Assembly: GCF_002250625.1 (NCBI RefSeq)
Contig: NZ_NMVQ01000004.1
Location: 1-64,000, forward strand
DNA length: 64,000 nucleotides
Direction: 5' to 3'
Origin: Enemella dayhoffiae
Lineage (GTDB): Bacteria; Actinomycetota; Actinomycetes; Propionibacteriales; Propionibacteriaceae
Made by a program: the position numbers and the translations under genes. Shown one piece after another: positions 18,047 to 31,828 of the stretch. The stretch's first letter is position 1. Each line of letters starts with the position of its first letter. The notes below the pieces were generated by a model. That model saw nothing but the letters and a program-made list of their open reading frames with translations, ran no database searches and was not told where the DNA came from.

Positions 18047-18969
18047 CCGCCGAGCCGTTCACCGGTGCTCGGCTGGGCGCCCCGCGCCCAGTCGGCGCCC
18101 GCCATTGGCTTCTTGCCGAAGGGCTGCACGGTGAGCAGTTCCAGCGGACGGCTTCCGGTGCCGACCTGGACCCGCTTCTTCGTCGTCACCAACTCCCCCT
18201 CGGCCACGGGTACGCCCCCGGCCGGGCGGGCGGCCAGGATCTTGAAGCGCTCCCCGCGGAAGGTGGTCCAGGCGCCCGGTGCCGGGGTGCAGCCACGGAT
18301 CTGCCGATCGACCTCCGCATCGTTCAGCGACCAGTCGATCTCCGCCTCGGCGACGGTCAGTTTCGGCGCCAGGGTGACTCCCTCGGTGGGCTGCGGAGTG
18401 GCGGCGGCGGTGCCGGCGGCCAAGTCGTCCATCACCCGCACCAGCAGGTGGGCGCCGTCCCGGGCCAGCCGGGCCAGCAGGTCACCGGAGGTCTCCTCCG
18501 CTCCGATCGGGGTGCTCAGCGAGGCGTACACGTCGCCGGCGTCCAGCTCGCGGACCAGCCGGAACACACACGCCCCGGTCTCGGCGTCGCCCGCCATGAT
18601 GGCCCGCTGCACCGGGGCGGCTCCGCGCCAGCGCGGCAGCAGGGAGAAGTGCAGGTTGGCCCAGCCCAACCGCGGGATGTCCAGCACCCGTTGCGGTACC
18701 AGCGCACCGTAGGCGATCACCGGGCAGCAGTCGGGGGCCAGCTCGGTCAGCCGAGCCGCGAATTCCTCGTCGCGGGGGTGTTCGGGTTTGAGCACCTCGA
18801 TCCCCAGCTCCTCGGCCCGGGCGGCGACCGGGCTCGGTGCGAGCCGCTTGCCGCGACCGGCCGGCGCGTCCGGCCGGGTGATCACGGCCAGCACCTGGTG
18901 CGCTGAGGCGATCAGGGCTTCGAGGCTGGGCAGGGCGACCTCTGGGGTGCCGGCAACGACGAGACGCAT
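18043..18969 (-). CDS. fmt: Methionyl-tRNA formyltransferase
   Basis: A 308-residue enzyme that formylates initiator Met-tRNA with 10-formyltetrahydrofolate. The catalytic triad is visible as N105 and H107 in [17 protein letters not shown] and D143 in RELDAGD. The formyl-folate loop SLLPRWRG is intact, and the C-terminal OB-like domain ([17 protein letters not shown] onward) is complete. The ATG at 18969 lies 7 bases after TAGAGT, so it may be leaderless. No deformylase gene is adjacent, although def often is. Confidence 0.95.
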   Translation of the reverse strand: MRLVVAGTPEVALPSLEALIASAHQVLAVITRPDAPAGRGKRLAPSPVAARAEELGIEVLKPEHPRDEEFAARLTELAPDCCPVIAYGALVPQRVLDIPRLGWANLHFSLLPRWRGAAPVQRAIMAGDAETGACVFRLVRELDAGDVYASLSTPIGAEETSGDLLARLARDGAHLLVRVMDDLAAGTAAATPQPTEGVTLAPKLTVAEAEIDWSLNDAEVDRQIRGCTPAPGAWTTFRGERFKILAARPAGGVPVAEGELVTTKKRVQVGTGSRPLELLTVQPFGKKPMAGADWARGAQPSTGERLGG

Positions 18970-18979
18970 TCCCCCAACT

Positions 18980-19513
18980 CTAGCGAGCAGCGTCCAGCTC
19001 GGCCCGGGTCAGCGCGGCCCGGGTCTGTACCCCGATCTCACCCAGCCGGTTGGCACCCGATTCGCTGCGGTCGATGGCGCAGACGACCACCTCGACCGTG
19101 GCGCCGGCGGCCCGCAGGGCGGCGGTGGCCTCGGCGACCGCGCCGCCGGTGGTGATCACGTCCTCGACCAGGGTGATGCGGCGGCCCGCCACCTCGGCCC
19201 CCTCGGCCAGCCGACAGGTGCCGTAGGTCTTGGCCTGCTTGCGTACGAACAGCACCGGCAGCCCGGTGACCTGGCTCAGCACGGTCGCGATCGGCACCCC
19301 GCCCAGCTCCAACCCCCCGAGCAGCTCGGTGCCGTCGGGGATCAGCGGTGCCATCGCCGCCGCGACCCGGCGCAGGAGTACCGGATCGGACTCGAAGCGG
19401 TACTTGTCGAAGTACTCGCTCACCACCTGACCGGACCGCAGCACGAACTCCCCAGTCAGCCGGGCCACCGCGGCCACGTCGCGGGCCAGATCGTTCGGTC
19501 GGTCGTCGCTCAC
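18980..19513 (-). CDS. pyrE: Orotate phosphoribosyltransferase
   Basis: A 177-residue type I phosphoribosyltransferase that converts orotate and PRPP to orotidine 5'-phosphate. The PRPP-binding loop is [18 protein letters not shown], and [16 protein letters not shown] holds the flexible catalytic lysine region. It lies 10 bases upstream of fmt and 5.4 kb or more from the main pyrimidine genes of this window, so it is probably controlled separately. The start is GTG at 19513. Confidence 0.92.
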   Translation of the reverse strand: MSDDRPNDLARDVAAVARLTGEFVLRSGQVVSEYFDKYRFESDPVLLRRVAAAMAPLIPDGTELLGGLELGGVPIATVLSQVTGLPVLFVRKQAKTYGTCRLAEGAEVAGRRITLVEDVITTGGAVAEATAALRAAGATVEVVVCAIDRSESGANRLGEIGVQTRAALTRAELDAAR

Positions 19514-19594
19514 CCGATCAGCATGGCACGGCCCGGATGACCCCCCAACCTGACACTCTTCTCATGTCTATTATGGAACCATTAGAGGAGACCC

Positions 19595-20704
19595 ATGCAC
19601 CGTCGAAACTTCCTCACACTGTCCATTGGCGGCGCCATCGCGATGGGCCTGTCCGCCTGCGGGAGCGCCACCTCGATCCTCCCCGGATCGGCGAAGACCG
19701 TGAGCGGCACCGTCTGGAACGAGATCGGACCGACGAAGCTGACGAAGATCAGCAGCATCGTCTGCAATGCGGACAAGAGCAAGGGCACCGTGAACCACCT
19801 CCTCGACGCCGACAAGAAGCTGTGGCTCAGCACGGCGAAGGGCGGCAACATGGGTGATGCGGCCCCGGTTCCGGGGCTACCGGGCCTGACCCAGGTGGCC
19901 AGCCAGGGCTATTCCCCCGAGACGTTCGTGAACATCGCGCTGGCGGACAACGGCACGGTGTGGGCCTGGGGCATGGCCCATGGCGTCACCGACAAGTTGG
20001 AGACCGCGCCGGTCGAGGTGCCGAACGTCAAGGACCTCACCGCTGTCGCGGTCGGCCCCTCCGGCGCCGTGCTGGCCATCACGAAGGATGGCGGTGTGCT
20101 TGCCTGGGGCCGCCAGGACGACTACCTGACCCTCGGTATCCCGGTCACCAAGGGCGAGTCGGTGAAACCCACGCCGTTGCGTCAGTTGTCCGAAGTCGTC
20201 TCCCTCGACACCGACGGCGCTGCCGCCTTCGCGGTGACCCGCAGCGGCAAGGTGTTCGGCTGGGGCACGAACAACCATGGCCGGCTCAACCCCGACGAGA
20301 AGGGCTACGGCAGCAAGGTCCCGGTGGAGCTGCCGCTGCCCGCGCTGACGGCCGTCTCCGCGTCCAACTTCGCCACGGTGGGCCTGCGTAGCGACGGCAG
20401 CATGCTCGGTTGGGGCTCCGGTGGTGCCGGAATGGGCCCGAGTTCGAACAAGGCGGTGCCGCTGAGCCAGGCCATCACCAAGACCGGACCGGTCAAGTTC
20501 ACGCAAGTACGCTGCTACGGCGACTGGTCGGCCGGGCTGGGCGAGGACGGCAAGGTCTACGGCATCCAGACCTCCAGTCACGAGATCCCCGACGGCAGGG
20601 GCGGTTATCTCAAGGAGGAGCGGGAGCTGCTCCCGTTGTCCTGGATCGAGGGGAAGGTCATCACCCTGGGCGCGGGCAACACGTTCAGCTGCATCGTCGC
20701 GTGA
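19595..20704 (+). CDS. RCC1-repeat-like lipoprotein
   Basis: A 369-residue exported protein. MHRRNFLTLSIGGAIAMGL followed by SAC gives a lipobox with the cysteine at residue 22; the RR pair hints at Tat export. The body has at least four repeats with the RCC1 signature of a glycine-rich WG turn: VWAWGMAHG, VLAWGRQDD, VFGWGTNNHG and MLGWGSGGAG. This predicts a beta-propeller at the outer face of the membrane. A GAGGAG ribosome site and a TATTAT box (19569-19574) precede the ATG. It stands alone between pyrE and priA, so it is probably an accessory insertion. The ligand is unknown. Confidence 0.8.
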   Translation: MHRRNFLTLSIGGAIAMGLSACGSATSILPGSAKTVSGTVWNEIGPTKLTKISSIVCNADKSKGTVNHLLDADKKLWLSTAKGGNMGDAAPVPGLPGLTQVASQGYSPETFVNIALADNGTVWAWGMAHGVTDKLETAPVEVPNVKDLTAVAVGPSGAVLAITKDGGVLAWGRQDDYLTLGIPVTKGESVKPTPLRQLSEVVSLDTDGAAAFAVTRSGKVFGWGTNNHGRLNPDEKGYGSKVPVELPLPALTAVSASNFATVGLRSDGSMLGWGSGGAGMGPSSNKAVPLSQAITKTGPVKFTQVRCYGDWSAGLGEDGKVYGIQTSSHEIPDGRGGYLKEERELLPLSWIEGKVITLGAGNTFSCIVA

Positions 20705-20714
20705 GGCACGCCGA

Positions 20715-22706
20715 TCAGCCGATCACCGCCGGATCCACTCGGACCCGGAGCGATCCCGGCGACTTGCGCGCCGAGCGTACTCCGAGGGCGCCCTTGACCG
20801 TCGCGACCAGCGTCGCGCCACCGGCCGGTGGGCAGCGCAGGGTGAGCCGGGACAGGGGCGCCTCCTGGCCCGGCGCCAACGGCAGCTCGACCGGACCCAG
20901 CACCTCGGTGCCCGGAGGCGGGTCGATCAACCCGACCACCTCGTCCAGGGCAGGGGCCGGGCCCTCGGCGGTGATCAACCTGGCCACCGGGGGCAGGTGC
21001 GCCGCCCCGCGCTCGGCGAGTTCACGGGCGGCGAAGGTTCCCGGATCGCTGCGTACCAGCGCCTGCAGCGCCCCCGCCTCGGTGGGGCCGACCGCGACCA
21101 CGGTGCCGCCGCGGTCTCCCGGTCGGACCAGGGCGGTCGCGTTCAGCCAGCGACGCAGCGCCTCCTCCGAGGCCCGCAGGTCGGCGCGGGTGAGCAGCTG
21201 TTCGGTGTCCAGCAGCACCGCTGCGGCATACCCGCCCTCGGCGATCGGTTCCCCACCGGGGGTGGCGATCACCAGTGCGGGATCGGCTCCGACCGAGGAC
21301 AGCACGTGGTCCCCGCGCGACTGCAGAACCTTCGTCCCCGGAAAGGCGCGTCCGAGCTCTTCGGCGGTGCGTTCGGCCCCGACCACGGGGGCCCGCCAAC
21401 GGTCGTGTCCACACTCGGGACAGCGCCAGTTCTGCACCCGTACGCCACACCAGTCGCAGGCGGCACGCCGCGAACCCGCGCGGATCGGACCGCTGCAGCG
21501 GGCGCAGCGCACCGGTTCGCGGCACTCGGCGCACACCAGAACCACCAGATAACCCGCCCGCGGCACCTGGACGAGCACCGGGCCGCTCACCAGCCCGCCA
21601 CGGATCGCCTCGAAGGTCCGTCGGGGCAGCCGCACCGCCCGGGCCAGTGGGTCCCGTTCCAACTCCCAGTCCGAGTCGGCGGTCAGGCGTATCGCGGGGG
21701 CCAGCCGGCGCTGCTCCCCCGGCGGCAGCGCCAAGGGACGCACCCAGCCGTTCTCCACCAGCTGCTGCACCTCGGCGGTGCGCCCGTGCCCGGCCAGCAG
21801 CAGCGCCGCCCCCTCCCCCGCGGCCCGCAGCGCAAGCACTTGGCGGGTGTGCGGATAGGGGGCCCGCGGTTCGGCGTACAGGTCGTCGCCGTCGTCCCAC
21901 ATCGCCACCAGTCCGAGGTTCTGCACGGGGGCGTACGCCGCGGCACGGGTGCCGATCACCAGGCGTACCTGCCCGCGCAGTGCCGCCAGGAAGGCGCGGT
22001 AGCGCGCGGCGGGTCCGGTGTCAGCGGTCAGCACGGCGTACGCCTGACGGCCGACCACGTCGTCACAGGCGCCCTGCAACCGGGCCAGGTCGCGGGCGTC
22101 GGGCACCAGCAGCAACGCCCCTCGCCCCGACCGCAGGGTGGCCGCGGCTGCGACGGCCAGGCCGAGCGCCCAGTCACCGGCGGGCGAGCTCGCTGGTACC
22201 ACCTGCCATGCAGCCCGCGGTGAATGTCCCTTTTCCAACGCCTGCAGGAATTCCGGACCCGTCGGATAGTGCGCGAACGGGTGATCCTGCGGCAGCTCCG
22301 TCAGCTCGACCACCCGCTCGGGCGGCTGTGCCTTTTCGGTGGCCGCGTGCCGCGGCGGGATCGCCAGCCGCACCACGTCGGCGAACACCCCGGCATAGTG
22401 ATCGGCCACCTGGCGCACCAATCGGGCCACCTCGAGGGTCAGCACCGGTTCGGTCGAGATGACCTTGTGCACCGGGGCCAGGCTGCGGCTGGAGTCCGTC
22501 TCCTCGCTCAGCCCGACCACGAACCCGTCCCGCAACCGACCGGCGAACCGCACCCGCACCCGGACCCCGGGGAGCACCTGCTCGGCCAGCTCATCCGGCA
22601 CCAGATAGTCGAACTCCCGGTCCAGGTGCGGCAGCGACACGTCCACCCAGACCCGGGCCACAGGCCGAGGGGCGAGCGGGATCAGTTCGTCGGTCGTCTC
22701 GGGCAC
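20715..22706 (-). CDS. priA: Primosomal protein N' (PriA), helicase-deficient actinobacterial form
   Basis: A 663-residue replication-restart protein. The N-terminal DNA-binding domain is clear (ARVWVDVSLPHLDREFDYLVP), and the two zinc-binding clusters lie in CAECREPVRCARCSG and CDWCGVRVQNWRCPECG. The usual Walker A and DEAH helicase motifs are absent; the matching region reads GRGALLLVPDARDLARL. This loss is normal for actinobacterial PriA, so the gene is not judged broken. The GTG at 22706 lies 7 bases after TAGGAT. The longer upstream frame overlaps metK and was rejected. Confidence 0.88.
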   Translation of the reverse strand: MPETTDELIPLAPRPVARVWVDVSLPHLDREFDYLVPDELAEQVLPGVRVRVRFAGRLRDGFVVGLSEETDSSRSLAPVHKVISTEPVLTLEVARLVRQVADHYAGVFADVVRLAIPPRHAATEKAQPPERVVELTELPQDHPFAHYPTGPEFLQALEKGHSPRAAWQVVPASSPAGDWALGLAVAAAATLRSGRGALLLVPDARDLARLQGACDDVVGRQAYAVLTADTGPAARYRAFLAALRGQVRLVIGTRAAAYAPVQNLGLVAMWDDGDDLYAEPRAPYPHTRQVLALRAAGEGAALLLAGHGRTAEVQQLVENGWVRPLALPPGEQRRLAPAIRLTADSDWELERDPLARAVRLPRRTFEAIRGGLVSGPVLVQVPRAGYLVVLVCAECREPVRCARCSGPIRAGSRRAACDWCGVRVQNWRCPECGHDRWRAPVVGAERTAEELGRAFPGTKVLQSRGDHVLSSVGADPALVIATPGGEPIAEGGYAAAVLLDTEQLLTRADLRASEEALRRWLNATALVRPGDRGGTVVAVGPTEAGALQALVRSDPGTFAARELAERGAAHLPPVARLITAEGPAPALDEVVGLIDPPPGTEVLGPVELPLAPGQEAPLSRLTLRCPPAGGATLVATVKGALGVRSARKSPGSLRVRVDPAVIG

Positions 22707-22753
22707 GCAGGCGATCCTAGGAGCCACCTCCGACGACGGCGAACCAGCCGGGA

Positions 22754-23947
22754 TCAGCCCCGGACGGCGCGCGCGAGCTGCTCGGCCCGGTCGGTGCGCT
22801 CCCAGGTGAACTCGGGCAGATCCCGGCCGAAGTGACCGTAGGCCGCGGTGCTGGCATAGATCGGCCGCTTCAGGTCCAGCGCGTCCACGATCGCGGCCGG
22901 GCGCAGGTCGAAGGTGGCCAGCACGGCGTCGGAGATCTGGTCCACCGGCAAGGTCTCGGTGCCGAAGCACTCCAGATAGAACCCGACCGGGTGCGCGCGG
23001 CCGATGGCGTACGCCACCTGCACTTCGCAGCGTCGCGCCAGCCCGGCGGCGACCACGTTCTTGGCCACCCAGCGCATCGCGTACGCCGCGGAGCGGTCCA
23101 CCTTCGACGGGTCCTTGCCGGAGAAGCAGCCGCCGCCGTGGCGGGCCATGCCGCCGTAGGTGTCGACGATGATCTTGCGGCCGGTGAGCCCCGCGTCACC
23201 CATCGGGCCACCGATGACGAACTTGCCGGTCGGGTTGACAAACACGTTGTAGTCGCCGTGCACCAGGTCGTACGCCTCCAGCACCGGGGCGATCACGTGC
23301 CGCTTCACGTCCTCGCTGAGCATCCGCTCCAGGTCGACGTCGGGGGCGTGCTGGCAGGACACCACCACCGCGTCGAGCCGTGCCGGCCGGTCGCGGTCAT
23401 ATTCGATGGTGACCTGGGTCTTCCCGTCGGGACGTAGATAGGGCATGGTGCCGTCCTTGCGGACCTTGGTCAGCTGCTCGGCGAGCCGGTGCGCCAGGTC
23501 GATCGGCAGCGGCATCAGCGCCTCGGTCTCGTCACAGGCATAGCCGAACATCAGCCCCTGATCACCGGCACCCTGCAGGTCGTACGCCTCTGCCGACGAC
23601 TCCAGCCGCTTCTCCCAGGCGGTGTCCACCCCCTGGGCGATGTCCGGGGACTGCGACCCGAGCGACACCTGAACGCCGCAGGAGCCGCCGTCGAACGACT
23701 TGTGCGACGAGTCATAGCCGATCTCCAGGATCTTGCCGCGAACCAGGCCGGGGATGTCGGCGTACGCCTCGGTGGTGACCTCGCCGGCTACGACGACCAG
23801 ACCGGTGGTGACCAGGGTCTCCACCGCGACGCGCGACTGCGGGTCGTGGCGCAGCAGTTCGTCGAGGATGGTATCGCTGATCTGGTCGGCGATCTTGTCG
23901 GGGTGCCCCTCGGTGACGGACTCCGAGGTGAACAGGCGCTTGGCCAC
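22754..23947 (-). CDS. metK: S-adenosylmethionine synthetase
   Basis: A 397-residue enzyme that makes SAM from methionine and ATP. The family signatures are [17 protein letters not shown] near the N-terminus, [13 protein letters not shown], and the phosphate loop [19 protein letters not shown]. The GTG at 23947 gives [10 protein letters not shown], and TTAGGAG stands about 6 bases upstream. Only 35 bases separate it from coaBC, which leaves no room for a SAM riboswitch, so it is probably transcribed with the genes upstream. Confidence 0.96.
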   Translation of the reverse strand: MAKRLFTSESVTEGHPDKIADQISDTILDELLRHDPQSRVAVETLVTTGLVVVAGEVTTEAYADIPGLVRGKILEIGYDSSHKSFDGGSCGVQVSLGSQSPDIAQGVDTAWEKRLESSAEAYDLQGAGDQGLMFGYACDETEALMPLPIDLAHRLAEQLTKVRKDGTMPYLRPDGKTQVTIEYDRDRPARLDAVVVSCQHAPDVDLERMLSEDVKRHVIAPVLEAYDLVHGDYNVFVNPTGKFVIGGPMGDAGLTGRKIIVDTYGGMARHGGGCFSGKDPSKVDRSAAYAMRWVAKNVVAAGLARRCEVQVAYAIGRAHPVGFYLECFGTETLPVDQISDAVLATFDLRPAAIVDALDLKRPIYASTAAYGHFGRDLPEFTWERTDRAEQLARAVRG

Positions 23948-23982
23948 GGGGTTACTCCTAAGGGTGTTTCGGTCTTGTGAGA

Positions 23983-25215
23983 CTAGTGGGCGGTTCGCTG
24001 GGCGCTGATGGCGTCCAGAATCCGGTGGGCCACTCGCGCCTTGCTGCCGTGACGCTCGGCGAGCACTCCGTCCTGTGCGCTGCTCAGGATGAAGACATGG
24101 TTGTCCGGTTGGCCGAAGACCCGCCCGGAGCTGACATCGTTGAGCACCAGCAGCTCGCATCCCTTGCGGGCCAGTTTGGTCCGGCCCAGCTCGATCAGCT
24201 GGTCGGTGTCGCCGGCGGTCTCGGCGGCGAAACCGACGATGATCTGGCCCTGCGGGCGGTCGGCGCGGTGGGAGATGGCGTGCAGCACGTCGGTGGTCTG
24301 CACCAGCTGCAGGTTGAGCCCGGAGTCGCCGTCCTTCTTGAGTTTGCCGCCGCAGCGGTTGGCGAGGGTGAAGTCGGCCGCGGCGACGGCCATCACGATC
24401 ACCTCGGCATCCGGCGCCAGTTCGGTCATCGTCTCGGCCAGGTCGCCGGTGGACACCACCTGGCGGACCGTGCAGTTGCTGGGAATCGGATGCTCGACGT
24501 GCGCGGCGACGACGGTCACCTCGGCCCCGCGCAGCGCCGCGGCCCGAGCGATGGAGAGCCCCATCAGCCCCGAGGAGGCGTTACCGAGGAAGCGCACCGG
24601 GTCGAGTGCTTCCCGGGTCCCGCCGGTCGCCACCACCAGGCGTACGCCGCTGAGGTCGCGGCGGGCGGAGGCGGCGGCGGCCGCGGGGTCGTCGAGCAGG
24701 CTGGTCGCGACCGCGTGGATGTCAGCGGCCTCGGGCAGCCGGCCGGGGCCGGTGTCGGCGCCGGTGAGTCGCCCCGAGGCGGGATCCATCACCACGACGC
24801 CGCGCTCCCGCAGGGTGGTGACGTTGGCGGCGGTGGCCGGGTGCAGCCACATCTCGGTGTGCATGGCCGGTGCCATCAACACCGGGCAGTGCGCGGTGAG
24901 CAGCACGTTGGTGAGCAGGTCGTCCGCGCGGCCGGTGGCGGCGCGGGCCAGCAGGTCGGCCGTGGCGGGGGCGACGACGACCAGGTCGGCGGTCTGGCCG
25001 AGCCGGACGTGCGGCACCTCGTGCGCGTCGTGAAACACAGCCGTGTGCACGGGGCGCCCGGACAGGGCCGCCCAGGTCGTTTCACCCACGAAGTTGAGCG
25101 CCGCCTCGGTGGGCACCACGGTCACCTCGTGACCGGCCTCGGTGAAGCGGCGGAGCAACTCGCAGGCCTTGTAGGCCGCGATCCCGCCCGCGACGCCGAG
25201 GACGATGCGGCTCAT
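23983..25215 (-). CDS. coaBC: Bifunctional phosphopantothenoylcysteine decarboxylase/synthetase
   Basis: A 410-residue coenzyme A pathway enzyme. The N-terminal CoaC flavoprotein half has [16 protein letters not shown], the active-site histidine in HEVPHVRLG, and APAMHTEMW. The C-terminal CoaB half has [19 protein letters not shown] and VGFAAET. It couples cysteine to phosphopantothenate and then decarboxylates the product. The histidine in PAMH, where many bacteria have asparagine, is usual in actinobacteria. Confidence 0.94.
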   Translation of the reverse strand: MSRIVLGVAGGIAAYKACELLRRFTEAGHEVTVVPTEAALNFVGETTWAALSGRPVHTAVFHDAHEVPHVRLGQTADLVVVAPATADLLARAATGRADDLLTNVLLTAHCPVLMAPAMHTEMWLHPATAANVTTLRERGVVVMDPASGRLTGADTGPGRLPEAADIHAVATSLLDDPAAAAASARRDLSGVRLVVATGGTREALDPVRFLGNASSGLMGLSIARAAALRGAEVTVVAAHVEHPIPSNCTVRQVVSTGDLAETMTELAPDAEVIVMAVAAADFTLANRCGGKLKKDGDSGLNLQLVQTTDVLHAISHRADRPQGQIIVGFAAETAGDTDQLIELGRTKLARKGCELLVLNDVSSGRVFGQPDNHVFILSSAQDGVLAERHGSKARVAHRILDAISAQRTAH

Positions 25216-25239
25216 CGCCTGACCGTCCGGGCTCGAGGA

Positions 25240-25569
25240 TCAGGCCGGGAAGTCGGAGTCGCCACCGAACTCGGGGTCGGTCAGCTCCTCGGTCTGCGGC
25301 TCGGGCTCGGCGTCCGGGTCGATGTCGTGGCACTCGAGCACGCCGGCGTTGACCTCGCGGAGCGCGATCGACAACGGCTTCTCCTGGATGCCGGTGTCCA
25401 CCAGCGGGCCCACGTTCTCCAGCAGGCCCTCGCCGAGCTGGGAATAGTAGGCGTTGATCTGGCGGGCCCGTTTGGCCGAGAACAGGACCAGGCGATACTT
25501 GGAGTCGACTTTGGTCAACAGCTCGTCGATCGGCGGGTTCGTGATGCCAGGGGCGGTGTTGCTGCTCAA
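25240..25569 (-). CDS. rpoZ: RNA polymerase omega subunit
   Basis: A 109-residue small subunit that helps assemble RNA polymerase. [40 protein letters not shown] and [16 protein letters not shown] are diagnostic. The TTG at 25569 is the best start: GAGAAGG lies 6 bases before it, while the in-frame GTG at 25605 has no ribosome site. After the conserved core the protein has an acidic tail of about 25 residues. It lies between gmk and coaBC as in other actinobacteria. Confidence 0.9.
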   Translation of the reverse strand: MSSNTAPGITNPPIDELLTKVDSKYRLVLFSAKRARQINAYYSQLGEGLLENVGPLVDTGIQEKPLSIALREVNAGVLECHDIDPDAEPEPQTEELTDPEFGGDSDFPA

Positions 25570-25620
25570 GATCAGCCTTCTCGGGTAGACGTCGGGGAAC
25601 GGCACGTCGGGATCGACGGC

Positions 25621-26169
25621 CTACAGACCGATTAATCCTACCAGTTCGTCGACCGCCTGTCGCAGTTCCGCGTTGACGATCACGTGGTCGAACTCGTCCT
25701 GGGCGGCCAGTTCGGTCCGCGCGGTGGCCAGCCGACGCTCCCGCTGCGCCGCGGTCTCGGTGTTGCGGCCCTCCAGCCGGTGCACGAGCTCGTCCCAGTT
25801 GGGCGGGGCGACGAAGATGAAGCTGGCTTCGGGCCAGCTCTGCCGGATCTGCCGGGCGCCCTGCAACTCGATCTCCAGCAGCACGGTGCGCCCGGCGGCC
25901 ACGGCCTCCTCGACCGGGCGCCGCGGGGTGCCGTAGCGCGCCGAGCCGTGCACCAGCGCCCACTCCAGCAGACCGTCTGCGGCAAGCAGCTGATCGAATT
26001 CGGCCTCGCTGATGAAGTGGTAGTGCACCCCGTCCACCTCGCCGGTCCGCGGGGCCCGGGTGGTCACCGAGGTCGACAGCCACACCTCCGGGTGGCGCGC
26101 CAACAGCCCCGCGACGAGAGTTCCCTTACCAACTCCGGCCGGACCGGAGACCACGTTCACCTGCGACAT
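25621..26169 (-). CDS. gmk: Guanylate kinase
   Basis: A 182-residue nucleotide kinase that phosphorylates GMP to GDP. The P-loop is SGPAGVGKGT (residues 8-17). The GMP-binding segment includes STSVTTRAPRTGEVDGVHYHF, split here as two adjoining motifs, and GSARYGTPRRPVEEA. The family-typical VLLEIELQGARQIRQ and IFVAPPNWDEL follow. It is slightly short but complete, 15 bases downstream of mihF. Confidence 0.94.
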   Translation of the reverse strand: MSQVNVVSGPAGVGKGTLVAGLLARHPEVWLSTSVTTRAPRTGEVDGVHYHFISEAEFDQLLAADGLLEWALVHGSARYGTPRRPVEEAVAAGRTVLLEIELQGARQIRQSWPEASFIFVAPPNWDELVHRLEGRNTETAAQRERRLATARTELAAQDEFDHVIVNAELRQAVDELVGLIGL

Positions 26170-26184
26170 CGAGCTGGGTCGTCC

Positions 26185-26520
26185 TCAGCCCCGGTTCCGT
26201 CGACCGTTGCCGGGAAACTCACCGAGCAACCCCGAGATCTGGTGCGGACCGAGCCCCCGCAGCCGCCGGTTGGTGGCGATGTCGAGGCGGTCCATCACCT
26301 CGGAGGCGCGCTTCTCCCCCACCCGGGGCAGCGACTTGAGCACGTCAACCACCTTGGTGTGCGCCACCACGTCGTCCTCGGCGGCCAACTCGATCACCTG
26401 GGCCAGGGTCAGCTCTCCGGAGCGCAGTCGCGCCTTCACCTCGGCTCGGCGCCTGCGGGCCGCAGTGGCCGCCGCGCGGGCGGCCTGCAACTGCTCCTCG
26501 CTGAGGGGTGGAATCGTCAC
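26185..26520 (-). CDS. mihF: Integration host factor, actinobacterial type (mIHF)
   Basis: A 111-residue DNA-binding protein. VTIPPLSEEQLQAARAAATA is followed by a basic helix RRRRAEVKARLRSGELTL and then the helix-hairpin-helix region VLKSLPRVGEKRASEVMDRL. This is the single-chain nucleoid protein unique to actinobacteria, unrelated to the E. coli IHF heterodimer. GTG at 26520 matches the family start and has GGAGAG 8 bases upstream. It sits between pyrF and gmk, its standard place. Confidence 0.92.
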   Translation of the reverse strand: MTIPPLSEEQLQAARAAATAARRRRAEVKARLRSGELTLAQVIELAAEDDVVAHTKVVDVLKSLPRVGEKRASEVMDRLDIATNRRLRGLGPHQISGLLGEFPGNGRRNRG

Positions 26521-26586
26521 TGCTCGTCTCTCCAACCACGATCGGTCGATGGGTGACCCCAACCTAGCAACCCGGGGTGATCGGCC

Positions 26587-27408
26587 CTAGTCGGCTCGGT
26601 GTTGGGCCGTCAGGACTCCGGCCACCGCGGCCCGCAGCGAGTCGGGGTCGGGGCCGGCGGACAGGATCTCGCGACTGGAGGTCGGCAGCACCCGCGGGTA
26701 CGCCGCGCCGAACAGATCGCGCAGACCGTCCACGGTGCCGCCCTGGGCGCCGATTCCGGGTACCAGGATCGAGCCGGTGAAATCGGCCAGCTCCACCTCG
26801 AGCTCGGTCAGGGTGCCGCCGATCACCAGGCCGATCGGCCCATGCTCGCGGCCGGCGTTCACCCGGTTGGCCTCATCGACAATGCTCTGGGCGACGCTGC
26901 GCTGCCCGTCCGAGGCCAGCTGCACCTGGCCTCCCTCGGGGTTGGAGGTGCGGCAGAGCACGTAGAGCCCGCGGCCGGCCCGTTCGGCCAGCTCGATCGC
27001 CGGTTGCAGCGAGCCGAACCCCAGGAAGGGTGAGAGGGTCAACGCGTCCGCGGCCAGCGGTGAGTCGTCGGCCAGGTACGCCCGGGCGTACCCGGCCATT
27101 GTCGAGCCGATGTCTCCCCGCTTGGCGTCCAGCAGGGACAGGGATTCCGCCTGCCGGATGTCGGTGAGCACCCGCTCCAGCACCGCTACCCCGGCCGAAC
27201 CGAACGCCTCGAAGAAGGCTGACTGGGGTTTGAAGATCGCCACCTGCGTTCCGACCGCCTCGACCACGCCACGCGCGAACGACTCCAGTCCTGCCGGGTC
27301 CTGGGTCAGCCCCCACGCGTTCAGCAGCTGCGGGTGCGGATCGATGCCCACACACAGATTGCCGCGCTCGGCCACCTTGTCGGCCAGGCGTACGCCGAAT
27401 CCGGTCAT
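26587..27408 (-). CDS. pyrF: Orotidine 5'-phosphate decarboxylase (long type)
   Basis: A 273-residue enzyme that makes UMP. The motif LSLLDAKRGDIGSTMAGYAR carries the catalytic Asp-Lys-Asp set. CVGIDPHPQLLNAWGL and the phosphate-binding LVPGIGAQGG are also present. The length and DAKRGDIG motif place it in the longer class found in actinobacteria. The ATG at 27408 overlaps the pyrD stop (ATGA). Confidence 0.94.
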   Translation of the reverse strand: MTGFGVRLADKVAERGNLCVGIDPHPQLLNAWGLTQDPAGLESFARGVVEAVGTQVAIFKPQSAFFEAFGSAGVAVLERVLTDIRQAESLSLLDAKRGDIGSTMAGYARAYLADDSPLAADALTLSPFLGFGSLQPAIELAERAGRGLYVLCRTSNPEGGQVQLASDGQRSVAQSIVDEANRVNAGREHGPIGLVIGGTLTELEVELADFTGSILVPGIGAQGGTVDGLRDLFGAAYPRVLPTSSREILSAGPDPDSLRAAVAGVLTAQHRAD

Positions 27409-28468
27409 CGCTCCCCCATCAGGTTGATTCGCGAGACCAGCGCGGGCCCCGAATAGATGTAGCCGCTGTAGAGCTGCAGCATCCGCGCGCCGGCGTCCAG
27501 CATGGCGCGGGCGTCGTCGACGGTCATGATGCCGCCGACACCGATGATCGGCAGGTCGGTGCGTTCGGCCAACCAGCCGACCACTTCGCGCGCCCGCCGG
27601 GTCAGCGGGGCGCCGGAGAGACCGCCCGCCTCGTCGGCCAGGTCGCGGTCCTTGCCGACCAACCCGTCTCGGGACAGGGTCGTGTTGGTCGCGATCAGGC
27701 CGCCGGCACCCCTGGCCGTGCACGCCGCCAGCACATCCTCCAGGGCGTCGAAGGTGAGATCGGGGGCCACCTTCACGAAGATGGGCACCCCTCCGGCGGC
27801 GCGGTCGGTCAGAGCCCCGATCAGTTCGGCAAGGGCGTCGCCGTCCTGCAGGGAGCGCAGCCCGGGGGTGTTCGGCGACGACACGTTCACCGCGATGTAG
27901 TCGGCATACGGGGCAAGCAACTCGAAGCTGGTCAGATAATCCTCGACCGCGTCCTCGAGCGGGGTCACCTTCGACTTGCCCAGGGAGATGCCGATCGGGA
28001 TGCCGGCGACGCGGTTGCCGCGGCGCACCCCGGACCCGTGCAGTGTGGCCGCCATCGTCGCCGCGCCGGGGTTGTTGAAGCCCATCCGGTTGATGATCCC
28101 GCGTGACCGCACCGCCCGGAAGAGCCGCGGCTTCTCGTTGCCCGGTTGGGGTTTCGCGGTGACCGTGCCGAGTTCGACGTGGGAGAACCCGAGCGCTCCC
28201 CAGGCGGGTACGCCGACGGCGAACTTGTCCAGCCCGGCCGCCAGGCCGACCGGCCCGGGAAAGTTGATCCCGGCCAGCTGGATGCCGTGGGTGGCCTTCG
28301 GGTGCAGGCCGCTGACCAGGTTGCGCAGCGGACGGATCCGGGCCAGCCGGGCGACGGCGTCGAGCGTGCGCTCGTGGGCGACCTCCGGATCCCCGCCTCC
28401 CGTGGCGAACAGTGCGGGTCTCAGGAGTCGCTGGAAACCCGTTTCCAGCAGCTGGATCCGGGGATCGT

Positions 28469-28472
<4 letters not shown>
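27405..28472 (-). CDS. pyrD: Dihydroorotate dehydrogenase (quinone), class 2
   Basis: A 355-residue FMN enzyme that oxidises dihydroorotate using membrane quinone. The N-terminal amphipathic stretch [19 protein letters not shown] is the membrane-association helix of class 2 enzymes. [20 protein letters not shown] and the catalytic serine region [14 protein letters not shown] follow. [14 protein letters not shown] holds the FMN phosphate site. The GTG at 28472 overlaps the carB stop (GTGA). Confidence 0.94.

Positions 28473-31827
<3,355 letters not shown>

Positions 31828-31828
<1 letters not shown>

Noticed and set aside
20715-22706. PriA without Walker A and DEAH motifs as a broken gene
   Set aside because: Actinobacterial PriA proteins generally lack functional helicase motifs, and the reading frame and zinc clusters are intact.
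23948-23982. SAM riboswitch before metK
   Set aside because: Only 35 bases separate metK from coaBC and no conserved helices are seen.
25030-25160. CoaBC has histidine in PAMHTEMW where the usual motif has asparagine
   Set aside because: From memory this is the normal form in actinobacterial CoaBC, so it is not treated as a lost catalytic residue.
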